From the NCBI GenBank assembly GCA_036704125.1, contig DATNQI010000035.1, forward strand, positions 32,974 to 96,973: a stretch of DNA of 64,000 bases, read 5' to 3'. The notes below the pieces were generated by a model. The model made no database searches and had not been told where the DNA came from. It was given only the letters and a program-made list of their open reading frames with translations. This DNA comes from Pantanalinema sp. GTDB lineage: Bacteria; Cyanobacteriota; Sericytochromatia; S15B-MN24; UBA4093. Both the position numbers and the translations under genes were made by a program. Below are positions 51,873 to 60,788 of this stretch, one piece after another; the stretch's first letter is position 1; each line of letters begins with the position of its first letter.

Positions 51873-53087
51873 TCAGGCCTCGATGACGCGCCCGAGGCCC
51901 GCGCACACCGCGCCGACCAGGTACAAGGAGCCTGCGACCAGGATGGGGCGACCATCTGCCAGTCGCCTCGCATGCGCGAGCGCCTCCTCCCAGTCGGACA
52001 CCATGTGCAGGTCAGGATGAACGGGCTTCGTCTCGAGCGTGACCGGGTCGAGTCCCCGGGCGCTCGGCGGCGTGGTGAGGACGACGGTCGCGGCGTGGGG
52101 GGCGAGAGCAGCGATCATGGCCGCGGGGTCCTTGTCCGCGAGCACCCCCATGAGGAGCACCCGCCCCTCGGGCTCGGGGGACGCCTCCAGGGCGCGGGCC
52201 AGGGCCTCGATGCCGTCGGGGTTGTGGGCGCCGTCGAAGACGAAGCGCTCGCCTTCGGCCGAGCGCCAGGTCTCGAGACGGCCCGGCCAGCGGGCGGCCT
52301 TCAATCCCTCTCTAACTGCCTCGTCGCTCAGGTCCCAGCCGGCCGCGCGCAGCAGGTGCACGGCTTCGAGGGCGATGGCGGCGTTCAGCGCCTGGTGCGC
52401 CCCCGCGAGGCCCAGCTCGAAGCCCTGGATCCCGAGGCTCACCACCCTCAGCGGCGCTTCGAGCTCGCCGGCGCGCGCGCGGATCGCCGTGAGGGCCTCG
52501 CCGGCGGCGCCCGTGACGGCAGGGACGCGGGGCTTCATGATGCCCGCCTTCTCGCGGGCGATCGCCTCGGGCGTGTCGCCCAGGAGGGCCGTGTGGTCGA
52601 GGGCGATGCGGGTGATGACGCACAGCTCGGGTCGATCGACGACGTTGGTCGCGTCGAGGCGGCCACCGAGCCCGACCTCCAGGAGCACCACGTCAGGGGC
52701 CCGAGACGCGAGCCAATGGAAGGCGGCGGCCGTGATCAGCTCGAACTCGGTGATAGGGCCGAGCGCGGGATCCAGCTCGCTTGCCGCCATCTGCACGGCC
52801 TCGAGCGCGTGCGCGAGCGCCCCTTCGCCGATGAAGGCCCCGTCGAGCCAGATCCGCTCGCAGTACGAGACCAGGTGGGGGCTGGTGTAGCGGCCGACGC
52901 GATAGCCGGCGGCTCGCAGGACGCTGCTCAGGAACGCGCAGACCGAGCCTTTTCCGTTCGTGCCGGCGACGTGGATCACCTTGAGGCCGTCCTGAGGGCG
53001 ATCGAGGCGATCGAGCAGGGCCGTGATGCGCTCCAGGCCGGGGCGGATGCCGTGTTGGAGGGCGTCGCTGAGGATCGAGGAGGTCAT
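51873..53087 (-). CDS. folC: bifunctional folylpolyglutamate synthase/dihydrofolate synthase
   Basis: 404 aa. Adds glutamates to folates. Mur-ligase family: P-loop VIHVAGTNGKGSVCAFLSSV near residue 40, EVGLGGRLDATNVV, the Lys-carbamate region HTALLGDTPEAIAREKAGIM, and FVFDGAHNPDGIEALARALE. GAGAGA site 4 bases before the ATG at 53087. Follows recQ (gap 32). Confidence 0.93.
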   Translation of the reverse strand: MTSSILSDALQHGIRPGLERITALLDRLDRPQDGLKVIHVAGTNGKGSVCAFLSSVLRAAGYRVGRYTSPHLVSYCERIWLDGAFIGEGALAHALEAVQMAASELDPALGPITEFELITAAAFHWLASRAPDVVLLEVGLGGRLDATNVVDRPELCVITRIALDHTALLGDTPEAIAREKAGIMKPRVPAVTGAAGEALTAIRARAGELEAPLRVVSLGIQGFELGLAGAHQALNAAIALEAVHLLRAAGWDLSDEAVREGLKAARWPGRLETWRSAEGERFVFDGAHNPDGIEALARALEASPEPEGRVLLMGVLADKDPAAMIAALAPHAATVVLTTPPSARGLDPVTLETKPVHPDLHMVSDWEEALAHARRLADGRPILVAGSLYLVGAVCAGLGRVIEA

Positions 53088-53119
53088 GGGTTCTCTCGCA
53101 GCGGGAGAAGAAGGTCGCA

Positions 53120-55147
53120 TCAAACCACCAGCGATGCGGGAGGGGCCTGGTGGGCGGCGATCGCCGCGAGCATGGCGGCCCCCCACTGGCGGCACTTGTC
53201 CTCGCCGATCCCCTTGATGGCGGCGAGCGCTTCGAGCGACTGGGGTCGAGCGGCCGCCACCGCGTCGAGCACCCGGTCGTGCGCGATGCAGTAGGGCGGC
53301 AAGCCCTTGTCCTTGGCGATGCCGGCGCGCGCCTCGCGCAGGGCCGAGAGCAGAACGGGATCGCCGGGCGCGGCGCTCACCTTGGCGACCGGGGCGATCT
53401 TGGCGACGACCCGGACCGGGGCCTTGGGCGCGGGCAGGGACCGGGCGCCGGGGGATTCGAGGCAGCGATCGCAAGCGCCGCAGCGCGAAGGAGCCGTCTC
53501 GCCGAAGTAGTCGAGGATGTAGGCGCGCCGGCAGTCGGCGGTGTGAGCGTAGTTGACCATGGCGTCGAGCTTCGCGACCTCGCGCGCCTGCTTGCCGATC
53601 AGGTAGGTGACGTCCAGCTTGAGGGAATGGAAGTCCTCGGCGCGCTTGATGAGCCGCATGGCGCGGCCGCGCTGGGGCGGGGTGTAGGCGATGAGGCCGC
53701 GCTCGTGCAGCCCGTGGAGGGCCGAGAGCACCGATTCGCGGCTCTCGCCCACGTAGGAGACGAACTGGGTGAGGTCCAGGGCCGCTCCCGCGTCCAGCTC
53801 GTCGCGCAGGACGGCCTTGAGCGCGCCGTAGACGAGCTTCTGCATCTTGGCGCGGCTGTCGATCGGCATCAGGTCGTTGGCGTGGCGCACGTAGGCATGG
53901 TTGGCCCCGCGCGGCGCGCGCGCGATGACCCCGTTGCGCTCGAGCAGGTTGAGGCAGGTGCCGATGGCCATGTCGTTGACCTTGCCCGGCATGGCCCGGC
54001 CGATGGCCTCGTGGGTCATGACGAACTCGTCGGGCCCCTGGTCGCAGAGGACCTGGTAGACGTCCGAGAGGGTCGAGACGCTGGGGCAGCTGCCCTCGAT
54101 GAAGAACTCCTGCAGGTAGCGATCGGCGGGCGAGAAGATCAGCACGCAGTACGAGGCCAGCTGGTCGCGCCCCGCGCGGCCGGCCTCCTGGTAGTAGGCC
54201 TCGACGGTGCCGGGCAGGTCGTGGTGGATGACGAAGCGCACGTTGGGCTTGTCCACCCCCATCCCGAAGGCGTTGGTCGCGACCACCACCCGCGCCTTGC
54301 CCGCCATCCAGGCGTCCTGCGCCTGCTCGCGCTCCGTGTCGTGGAGGCCGGCGTGGTAGGCGACGGCCGAGACGCCGGCGGCCTCGAGGTGCTCGGCGAT
54401 CGCCTCGACGTTCTTGCGGGTCGAGGCGTAGACGATGCCCGAGCCCTTGGTCTTCTGGGCGATCTCGAGGACCTTGGAGAGCTTGGCGGCCTCGCCGCTC
54501 GCCGGGCGCACCACGTAGCGCAAGTTGGGGCGGTCGAAGCCCGTCACGAACACGGCCGGGTCGTTCAGGCCCAGCTGCTTGACGATGTCCTCGCGCACCT
54601 CGGGGGTGGCGGTCGCCGTGGCGGCGAGCACCGGCGGGCGGCCCAGCTTGGCGAGGGCGTCGCGCAGCCGCAGGAAGTCGGGGCGAAAGTCGTGACCCCA
54701 CTGCGAGACGCAGTGGGCCTCGTCGACGGCGAGGCGCGCGATCGTGATCCCCTGAATCGCCTCCATGAAGGCGCGGTTCTTGAAGCGCTCGGGAGCGATG
54801 TAGACGAGCTTGTACCTGCCTGAGGCGAGCCCGGAAAGGCGGTACTCGGCCTCGGCGGGATCGAGGCTGCTGTTGATGAAGGTGGCGGGAATGCCCTTCT
54901 CGGCGAGAGCGTCCACCTGGTCCTTCATCAGGGCGATGAGGGGCGAGACGACCAGCGTCGTGCCCTCGAGCATCAGGGCGGGCAGCTGGTAGCAGATGGA
55001 CTTGCCGTTGCCGGTCGGCATGATGGCGACGGTGTCGCGACCCGCGAGCACCGCCTCGACCACCCCCTGCTGGCCGGGGCGGAAGGTGGAGTGGCCGAAA
55101 TGCCGCTCGAGCGCGGATTCGGCTGGGCTTGGCGCGGGGTGGGACAT
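53120..55147 (-). CDS. recQ: RecQ-type ATP-dependent DNA helicase
   Basis: 675 aa. Motif I TVAIMPTGNGKSICYQLPAL, DEAH box LAVDEAHCVSQWGHDFRP, motif VI region YQEAGRAGRDQLASYC. RecQ-C zinc-binding Cys set (CRRAYILDYFGETAPSRCGA, CDRC), winged helix, and an HRDC domain at the end (LREARAGIAKDKGLPPYCIA, AIKGIGEDKCRQWG). Unwinds DNA in recombination and fork repair. First gene of a recQ-folC-yhaM run. Confidence 0.95.
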   Translation of the reverse strand: MSHPAPSPAESALERHFGHSTFRPGQQGVVEAVLAGRDTVAIMPTGNGKSICYQLPALMLEGTTLVVSPLIALMKDQVDALAEKGIPATFINSSLDPAEAEYRLSGLASGRYKLVYIAPERFKNRAFMEAIQGITIARLAVDEAHCVSQWGHDFRPDFLRLRDALAKLGRPPVLAATATATPEVREDIVKQLGLNDPAVFVTGFDRPNLRYVVRPASGEAAKLSKVLEIAQKTKGSGIVYASTRKNVEAIAEHLEAAGVSAVAYHAGLHDTEREQAQDAWMAGKARVVVATNAFGMGVDKPNVRFVIHHDLPGTVEAYYQEAGRAGRDQLASYCVLIFSPADRYLQEFFIEGSCPSVSTLSDVYQVLCDQGPDEFVMTHEAIGRAMPGKVNDMAIGTCLNLLERNGVIARAPRGANHAYVRHANDLMPIDSRAKMQKLVYGALKAVLRDELDAGAALDLTQFVSYVGESRESVLSALHGLHERGLIAYTPPQRGRAMRLIKRAEDFHSLKLDVTYLIGKQAREVAKLDAMVNYAHTADCRRAYILDYFGETAPSRCGACDRCLESPGARSLPAPKAPVRVVAKIAPVAKVSAAPGDPVLLSALREARAGIAKDKGLPPYCIAHDRVLDAVAAARPQSLEALAAIKGIGEDKCRQWGAAMLAAIAAHQAPPASLVV

Positions 55148-55184
55148 AACCTCAGTTTACTCGCCTGGCGCCTTGCCGGGCAAG

Positions 55185-55279
55185 TGCTGAGATGAGTATT
55201 CGCTTGATTCCCCGCCCCCTGGTGGGGCGGGGAGGATTCAGCGTGGCGTTAACTCAGCCAAGAATTGCTCATCTCAGCA
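55185..55279. repeat. 12-bp inverted repeat enclosing a GC palindrome
   Basis: TGCTGAGATGAG (55185-55196) and its exact complement CTCATCTCAGCA (55268-55279, overlapping the stop of the AMP ligase gene) enclose a perfect 9-bp stem CCCCGCCCC / GGGGCGGGG (55210-55232, loop CTGGT). The palindrome recurs at 60659-60681. No T-run follows either arm, so a simple terminator is not obvious. Confidence 0.7.
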
Positions 55280-56903
55280 GGCGCTGGAGCTTGGCGTGGT
55301 CGATCTTGGCGTTGTGACGCGGGTCGAGCGGCATGCGCCGGATGAAGCGGACCTCGTCTACCGGCGCGCCCTGTGCCGCCATGTGCGCGAGAACGGCCTG
55401 TTTCCACGTGCCGCGTCGCCACAAGGCGCCGGGTTCGCTGGCCTCGACGACGAGCATCGCCCGGGCGCCGGGCCGGCCGACGAGGGCCGCGTGCCGGACG
55501 AAGGGCAATTGCCGTGCGATCGCCTCGACCTGCAAGGGGTAGAGGGTGCGTTCGCCGCGTTGCACGGCGTTGTTCACGCGGCCCACCACCCAGAGGCGAT
55601 CCTGCGCGTCGAAGTAGGCGACGTCGCCCATGCGGTGCCAGAGGATGCCCTCGGGATCGCGGATCTTGTTCTCGCGCCCCGCCTCGGGGTTGCGGTAGTA
55701 GTCCTTGCCCACGTGCTCGCCCGTCACGACGAGCTCGCCGACCTCGCCCGTTTCAAGCTCGACGTCGTCCCAGCCTCGCGCCCCGAGCGAAATGGGGCCG
55801 TCGATCCGCCGGATGATCCTGGCCGTGATGCCGTGCGCGAGGCGCCCCACGCAGGTCCCGTGACCCGCCTCGCTGAGCGCGTCGGTCTCGTCGCAGGCCT
55901 CGGCCGCCTCGATCAGCGCGACGGGCTCGGCCTCGGTCGAGCCGTAGCCCACGAAGGCCGAGCCGTTCGGCAGCACGCGCCGCAGCTTTCCGAGCAGGCC
56001 GGGGGGCACCGGGCCGCCGCCGGTGAAGACCGCGCGCACGGTGGGCAGCCAGAGGCCGCGCTCGAGGCAGTGGTCGGCGATGGGAGCGAAGTACGCGGGC
56101 GAGCCGACGGCGGTGGTCACGCCCCAGTCCTGGATCTGGCGGACGATGACGCCCGGATCGATCGCGGCGGGCTTCGAGGGCTTCATCAGCGGCACGACGC
56201 TCGTGACCCCCGAGGCGAGGTTGTTGAGGATGAAGATCGGCAGCGCCGGCAAGTCCACGTCCTCGGGGGTGAGTCCCAGCTCGCGCGACAGGGCCCGGTG
56301 CTGGGCCACGAGGAAGCCGTGGGTGCGGTTCGCTCCCTTGGGCGTGCCGGTGCTGCCGGTAGTGAAGGTGATGAGGGCGGTCTCGTCGGCCTGGACCGCC
56401 GTGGTCTCGACGATGGGGCCGCCCGACTCGATGAGCCGTTCCAGCTGCCACTCCCCGAAGCGCGCAGGCCCTCGTGCCGTGATGCGAAGGGGGATGCCGC
56501 TCAGGGCGCCGGTGGCGCGGCCGATGAGCTGGATGAGCGGGACCCCTGCGAAGGCCTTGGGCGAAGTGAGCGCGATGCAGCGCTTGATCTGGTCGATGCC
56601 CACCCAGGGGTCGATGAAGACGATGGGTGCTGCGAGCTTCAGGAGCGCGAGCAGCAGGGTGTAGAGCTCGAGGCTCATGGGGATCATGACGACCACGGCG
56701 TCCCCGCGGCCGATGCCGCGCGAGGCGAGGGCGGCGGCGAGCCGGTTGACCCGGTCCTCGAGCTCCTCGAAGCTCAGCTGGCTGTAGGCGATGGATCCGC
56801 CGGGCCGGACGCTCCGGGGGAACACCAGGGCGGGCTTGCTCGGAGAGACCCTCGCCCAGTGGCTGAGGTAGCGGATGACGTTGTCGTGCGTGGCGAGCGT
56901 CAT
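55269..56903 (-). CDS. AMP-dependent synthetase/ligase, OleC-like
   Basis: 544 aa ANL-superfamily adenylating enzyme. P-loop ITFTTGSTGTPKGANRTHGF, gate region VGYGSTEAEPVALIEAA, GDVAYFDAQDRLWVVGRVN, and the hinge; C-terminal Lys present (PRHNAKIDHAKLQRL). The mid-region LPALPIFILNNLASGVTSVV, DPGVIVRQIQDWGVTTAVGS and TGGGPVPPGLLGKLRRVLPN closely follows OleC (beta-lactone synthetase/fatty-acid ligase) sequences. OleA, OleB and OleD are not in the window, so a fatty-acid-CoA or other acyl ligase remains possible. Last of the minus-strand block; 5 bases after the TPR gene. Confidence 0.85.
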   Translation of the reverse strand: MTLATHDNVIRYLSHWARVSPSKPALVFPRSVRPGGSIAYSQLSFEELEDRVNRLAAALASRGIGRGDAVVVMIPMSLELYTLLLALLKLAAPIVFIDPWVGIDQIKRCIALTSPKAFAGVPLIQLIGRATGALSGIPLRITARGPARFGEWQLERLIESGGPIVETTAVQADETALITFTTGSTGTPKGANRTHGFLVAQHRALSRELGLTPEDVDLPALPIFILNNLASGVTSVVPLMKPSKPAAIDPGVIVRQIQDWGVTTAVGSPAYFAPIADHCLERGLWLPTVRAVFTGGGPVPPGLLGKLRRVLPNGSAFVGYGSTEAEPVALIEAAEACDETDALSEAGHGTCVGRLAHGITARIIRRIDGPISLGARGWDDVELETGEVGELVVTGEHVGKDYYRNPEAGRENKIRDPEGILWHRMGDVAYFDAQDRLWVVGRVNNAVQRGERTLYPLQVEAIARQLPFVRHAALVGRPGARAMLVVEASEPGALWRRGTWKQAVLAHMAAQGAPVDEVRFIRRMPLDPRHNAKIDHAKLQRLLR

Positions 56904-56908
56904 GAAGG

Positions 56909-57904
56909 TCAGATGCGCTTGCCCTTGCCGGTGCGGTCGAGCATCAGCCGGATCTGGTCGACCAGGTCCTGGCGCTTCAGCTGCTTGAAGGATCGCTGGG
57001 CGGCGAGCAGATGCTCGGTGGCTTCCTTGCCTCGCTGGTTCGCCATCAGGAACTTGGCCAGCTCGAGGGATGCGGCCCCCTGTGCCCAGAGATCCTTGCT
57101 CGTGCGGGCGACCTTGAGGGCTTCCTTGAGCCGCGTCTCGCCGAGCTTCAGGTCCTTGCGATCGATGGCGAGCAGCGCGAGCAGGCGCAAGGAGCCTTGC
57201 TCTGCCGTCTTGTTCTCGATGCGGCGGGCCATGGCGAGGGTCTCCTGGGCCGTGGCCTCCGCGCGCTCGGCCTGCTTCATTTCCCGCTCGACGTTCGCCA
57301 GGCGCAGCTTGACCTTCACCGCGTTGTAGGCGTCGTCGCGCGAAAGGGTGCGCTCGAGCACCCCCTGGAGGCGCGGGTAGCCCGCCTCGTACATGCCCAG
57401 CTCGCACTCTGCGGAGCCCAGGTCGTAGGTGACGGCATCAAGGAGCTGAGGGTCGTCCACCGTCTCGGCGATGGGGAGGGCCTCGCGGTAGTAGTTCGCC
57501 GCCTGGCGGATCCGGCCGTCGCGCTCGGCCATGATGCCCAGGTCGTTGAGGGCGTTGGCTTGGCTGCGACGATCGCCGTAGAGCTGGGCGAGGCCGAGGC
57601 CGTTGAGGAGGGGCTTGCGCGCCTCCGCGTCCTTCTCCGAGGCCATCATCGCCTCGCCGCTCATCAGGAGGGCCTCGGGCAAGAGCGCGTGCAAGCCGCT
57701 CGCGCGCACGGCCGCGAGACACTCCTTGGCGAGCCGGGCGGCTTCGGCCTGATCGTCGCGGTCCATGGCGGCCTGGAGCGCGCGGAACCCCACCTTGATC
57801 TCTGCTTCGCTCGCGCCGATGGGCGAGACGGGCGCGGCGAGGGCGCCTGGCACCGCGACGGCCATCGCGAGCACGAACGAGGCAAGGGCCGGGCGGATTC
57901 GCAT
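56909..57904 (-). CDS. secreted TPR-repeat protein
   Basis: 331 aa from ATG 57904 (AAAGG upstream; an ATG at 57937 would add 11 residues). Signal peptide (ALASFVLAMAVAVPGALAAP). Then about six TPR-like helical pairs (AAMDRDDQAEAARLAKECLA, NDLGIMAERDGRIRQAANYY, LRLANVEREMKQAERAEATA, ASLELAKFLMANQRGKEATE). Protein-interaction module, periplasmic. Between the dikinase and the AMP ligase; role in their pathway unknown. Confidence 0.75.
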   Translation of the reverse strand: MRIRPALASFVLAMAVAVPGALAAPVSPIGASEAEIKVGFRALQAAMDRDDQAEAARLAKECLAAVRASGLHALLPEALLMSGEAMMASEKDAEARKPLLNGLGLAQLYGDRRSQANALNDLGIMAERDGRIRQAANYYREALPIAETVDDPQLLDAVTYDLGSAECELGMYEAGYPRLQGVLERTLSRDDAYNAVKVKLRLANVEREMKQAERAEATAQETLAMARRIENKTAEQGSLRLLALLAIDRKDLKLGETRLKEALKVARTSKDLWAQGAASLELAKFLMANQRGKEATEHLLAAQRSFKQLKRQDLVDQIRLMLDRTGKGKRI

Positions 57905-57961
57905 GAGGGGGCCTTTCTGCTTGAGCGGGGACGGCATGGATCGTATACCCTCGATTCGCCG

Positions 57962-60643
57962 TTAGAGTCGAACGGTTCCCTGACGGGCGTCCATCTCGAC
58001 CACCTGGCCGTCCTGGACCCGTCGGGTGAGGCCCTTGATCCCCACGATGGTCGGCAGGCCCAGCTCGCGGGCCACGATGGCCGAGTGGCTCAGGATGCTT
58101 CCTCGCTCGATAAGGAGGCCCGAGGCCGCGGGGTAGAGGGGGACCCAGCCCGGATCGGTACGCTCGGCGACCAGGATCTCGCCGTTGAGGCGCATGTCGT
58201 CCTCGGGCGAGCGGATGACCCGCACCTTCCCCTTGACCACGCCGGGGCAGCAGCTGATGCCCTTCAGGACGTTGGGATCGTGGTCCGCCTGGTCGGCGGG
58301 CTGCTCGCCGACGAAGTGGTTCGCGAAGTGGACCGTTCCGAACGTCTTGAAGCGATCGTCGATGTCCTCGGCGCGGTAGCGCGCGAACTCCGCTTTGCGC
58401 AGGGCGGCGAGGCCCCTGAGGTTGGTGCTGGTCGCGGTGCCCTGGATGAAGCCCCAGATCTCGTCGAGGTTGAGGTAGAACACGTCCTGGGCATCGTCCA
58501 AGAGGTCCCAACCGGCGAAGGTGCGCCCGATGGACTGGAACATGTCGCGCAGCAGGCCGAAGATCTTGGTGCGCGCAAAGCGCATGTTCTCGCGGTTCTT
58601 CACGTGCCGGCGGGCGTTCATGAGCACCCACTTGAAGAACGCGTACCTGAGAGGGTTGCTGCCGAGCTTCTTGCGGATCAGGGCCTCGGCCTCGGTGCGG
58701 ATCCGCTTCTCGTTTGCCTCCATCGCCGCGATGTCGAGGCTCGGCATCTTCAGGTAGTTCTTCACCATGGCGAAGACGAAGCTGGGATCCTCCTTGAGGT
58801 TCTTCTCCTCGAGCTTCAGCTCGTTCATGCAGCGGTAGCCGTACCTGTCGAGGAAGTCCTGGACCCGTTCGCGCATGGCGCCGAACCGCTCGTCGGCCTG
58901 CAAGAGGCCCCAGATCTCGCGCTCGTGATGCGACTCGAAGAAGGCGCGCAGGGCCTCGTCCTCGCGGGCGGCGATGGCCATGCGCATGATGGCCTTGGTG
59001 GGCTCGGTCGACTCGATCTCGCCTTCGCCGCAAAGCAGGTCGTTCTGGAGCGAGCCCGTCTCGTCACCGCACCAGCTCACGCAGAGCTTCTTGATCACGC
59101 CGTAGAAGACCATGGCCGAGATGTCGGTGAGGATCGGTGCTTTCCATTGCCAGAGGAGCTTCTGCTCGAGCTCGTGGAAGGCCACCTTGATCTCGTCGGG
59201 GCGCATGCCCTTCCAGTCGTAGGTCTTGTAGTGGGCGTAGGCGCTCTCGAAGTTGCCCTGGAACCATGCGACGGTCTTGTCGATCCGGCGGTAGTTGTCC
59301 AGCACGCGCCAGCAGACGTAGAGCAGCTTGGGCAGCTCCGAGTAGTTCTTCTCGCCCTTCTGGTACTCGGCCTTCTCCTTGACCCCCATCATCTGGTCCA
59401 TGAAGCCCTTGTTGTAGTTGAAGCCGGGCAGCAAGGAGGTCATCTGGTACCAGTTGCCGAGGTTGTAGAAGACCCGGCCCCGTACCAGCCCGAGCAGGTT
59501 GCGGTAGGTCTGCTCGTTGGCCTTGATGGTCTCCTCGGGGATGCCCAGGACCGCCGAGACCTGGTTGTAGACGATGTTGTAGGCGTGGGAGGCAAAGGAG
59601 AAGGTCAAGGGCGAGGTCACCCCCGAGTAGCTCTCGGTGATGTTCGAGTTGTCCCAGATGATCTCCTTGCCGGCGGTCGCCTGGGGCACCTTGAGGTTGG
59701 TGATGGGGCGGGCCTGCAGGATGTAGAGCCGGCCGTCGGCGAGCGCCCACTCGATGTCCTGGGGCTTGCCGAAGTGGGCCTCGATCCGCATGCCCAGGTC
59801 GGCCAGCGCCTGGGCCTGGGCTTCGGTGAGGCAAGGGATATCTTGTTGCTCTGCTGCGACGTTGGCCTCGTAGGTTCCATGGCCGCGCCGTGAGGCGAAG
59901 GATACCTTCTTGGGTTTGTTTACGGTCTCAGTGGTCAGTTGCCTTGTCTTCTTGTTGACGGTGAAGGAGTCGGTGTCGAGCGCGCCCGACACAATCCCCT
60001 CGCCCAGGCCGTAGGTGCCGTTGATGACCGCGGCGTCGCGATCGCCCGTGAGCGGGTCGGCCGTGAACATGACCCCCGACACGTCGGCGTTCACCATCTC
60101 CTGGACGATGACGGCGACCTCGGCCCCCACCGGGTCCAGGCCCTTGAGGTGGCGATAGGCGATCGCCCGCTCCGAGTAGGCGGAGGCCCAGCACCCCTTG
60201 ATGGCCTTGAGGACGCCCTCGGTGCCCTTGACGAAGAGGAAGGAATCCATCTGGCCGGCGAACGAGTCCTTGGCGCCGTCCTCGCCGAGCGCCGACGAGC
60301 GCACGGCCACGAACGCCTCGCTCGCGAACTGGTCGCGGTAGGCGCGCTTGAGCTCGCGGGCCATGGCCTCGGGGATCTCGCTGGACTCGAAGAGGCGTCG
60401 GATGGTCTCGCTCGCGGTCCTGGCCGCCTCGGGCCTGGCGAAGTCGAGGCCCGCCACCAGGGTCCGGATGACGGCCTCCAGCCCGGAGCTTGCCATGAAG
60501 CGCTTGAACATGCCCGTCGGAACGATGGCCCAGGGGGGCACCGGCAGCCCCTGGGCGCTCAGCTCCCGGAGGTTGAGGGCCTTGCCGCCCAGCTCCTGGG
60601 CGTCGAGGGAGTTCAGTGCATTGTTGGTGGCTTCACGCGTCAT
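57962..60643 (-). CDS. PEP synthase / rifampin-phosphotransferase-like dikinase
   Basis: 893 aa. N-terminal ATP-grasp (PPDK_N) domain about 1-330 (GGKALNLRELSAQGLPVPPW, VAVRSSALGEDGAKDSFAGQ, SGVMFTADPLTGDRDAAVIN, LYILQARPITN). Middle region 330-780 not matching PEP synthase's PEP-binding TIM barrel. C-terminal swivel domain with catalytic His in ERGSILSHSAIVARELGLPT near residue 853. The order (ATP, variable substrate domain, His at the very end) and length fit rifampin phosphotransferase-like enzymes, which phosphorylate a small-molecule acceptor. The natural substrate in this block is unknown. Confidence 0.85.
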   Translation of the reverse strand: MTREATNNALNSLDAQELGGKALNLRELSAQGLPVPPWAIVPTGMFKRFMASSGLEAVIRTLVAGLDFARPEAARTASETIRRLFESSEIPEAMARELKRAYRDQFASEAFVAVRSSALGEDGAKDSFAGQMDSFLFVKGTEGVLKAIKGCWASAYSERAIAYRHLKGLDPVGAEVAVIVQEMVNADVSGVMFTADPLTGDRDAAVINGTYGLGEGIVSGALDTDSFTVNKKTRQLTTETVNKPKKVSFASRRGHGTYEANVAAEQQDIPCLTEAQAQALADLGMRIEAHFGKPQDIEWALADGRLYILQARPITNLKVPQATAGKEIIWDNSNITESYSGVTSPLTFSFASHAYNIVYNQVSAVLGIPEETIKANEQTYRNLLGLVRGRVFYNLGNWYQMTSLLPGFNYNKGFMDQMMGVKEKAEYQKGEKNYSELPKLLYVCWRVLDNYRRIDKTVAWFQGNFESAYAHYKTYDWKGMRPDEIKVAFHELEQKLLWQWKAPILTDISAMVFYGVIKKLCVSWCGDETGSLQNDLLCGEGEIESTEPTKAIMRMAIAAREDEALRAFFESHHEREIWGLLQADERFGAMRERVQDFLDRYGYRCMNELKLEEKNLKEDPSFVFAMVKNYLKMPSLDIAAMEANEKRIRTEAEALIRKKLGSNPLRYAFFKWVLMNARRHVKNRENMRFARTKIFGLLRDMFQSIGRTFAGWDLLDDAQDVFYLNLDEIWGFIQGTATSTNLRGLAALRKAEFARYRAEDIDDRFKTFGTVHFANHFVGEQPADQADHDPNVLKGISCCPGVVKGKVRVIRSPEDDMRLNGEILVAERTDPGWVPLYPAASGLLIERGSILSHSAIVARELGLPTIVGIKGLTRRVQDGQVVEMDARQGTVRL

Positions 60644-60658
60644 ATCGGGTTCTCTTTT

Positions 60659-60681
60659 CCCTGCCCCCTGGTGGGGCGGGG
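60659..60681. repeat. second copy of the GC palindrome
   Basis: CCCTGCCCC - CTGGT - GGGGCGGGG: 22 of 23 bases identical to 55210-55232 (one C to T, at position 4 of the stem). Located 16 bases before the dikinase start codon. Confidence 0.7.
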
Positions 60682-60685
60682 CTGA

Positions 60686-60758
60686 GCGTCTAACAAGACC
60701 GTTCCATCAAGCCGCTTATGGCGGCCAAACTCGACACATGCCTGGTTTTGTTAGACGC
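60686..60758. repeat. attC-like imperfect inverted repeat
   Basis: Left arm GCGTCTAACAAGACC (60686-60700), right arm GGTTTTGTTAGACGC (60744-60758): 14 of 15 complementary. Outer boxes GTCTAAC and GTTAGAC fit the integron attC consensus (RYYYAAC / GTTRRRY), 69 bp apart end to end, with an inner hairpin GCCGC-TTATG-GCGGC (60711-60725). No integrase in the window. Could also be an unrelated hairpin element. Confidence 0.5.
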
Positions 60759-60788
60759 GAGGAGGGGTGGGGGGATCAAACAGGTTCC

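Noticed and set aside
55210..55232. GC palindrome as a simple rho-independent terminator
   Set aside because: No T-run on either strand, and a second copy lies upstream of a start codon, so it is listed as a repeat.
57962..60643. Classical phosphoenolpyruvate synthase (ppsA)
   Set aside because: The His domain is at the very C-terminus and no PEP-binding barrel with its CGxS-type signature follows, so an RPH-like enzyme fits better.
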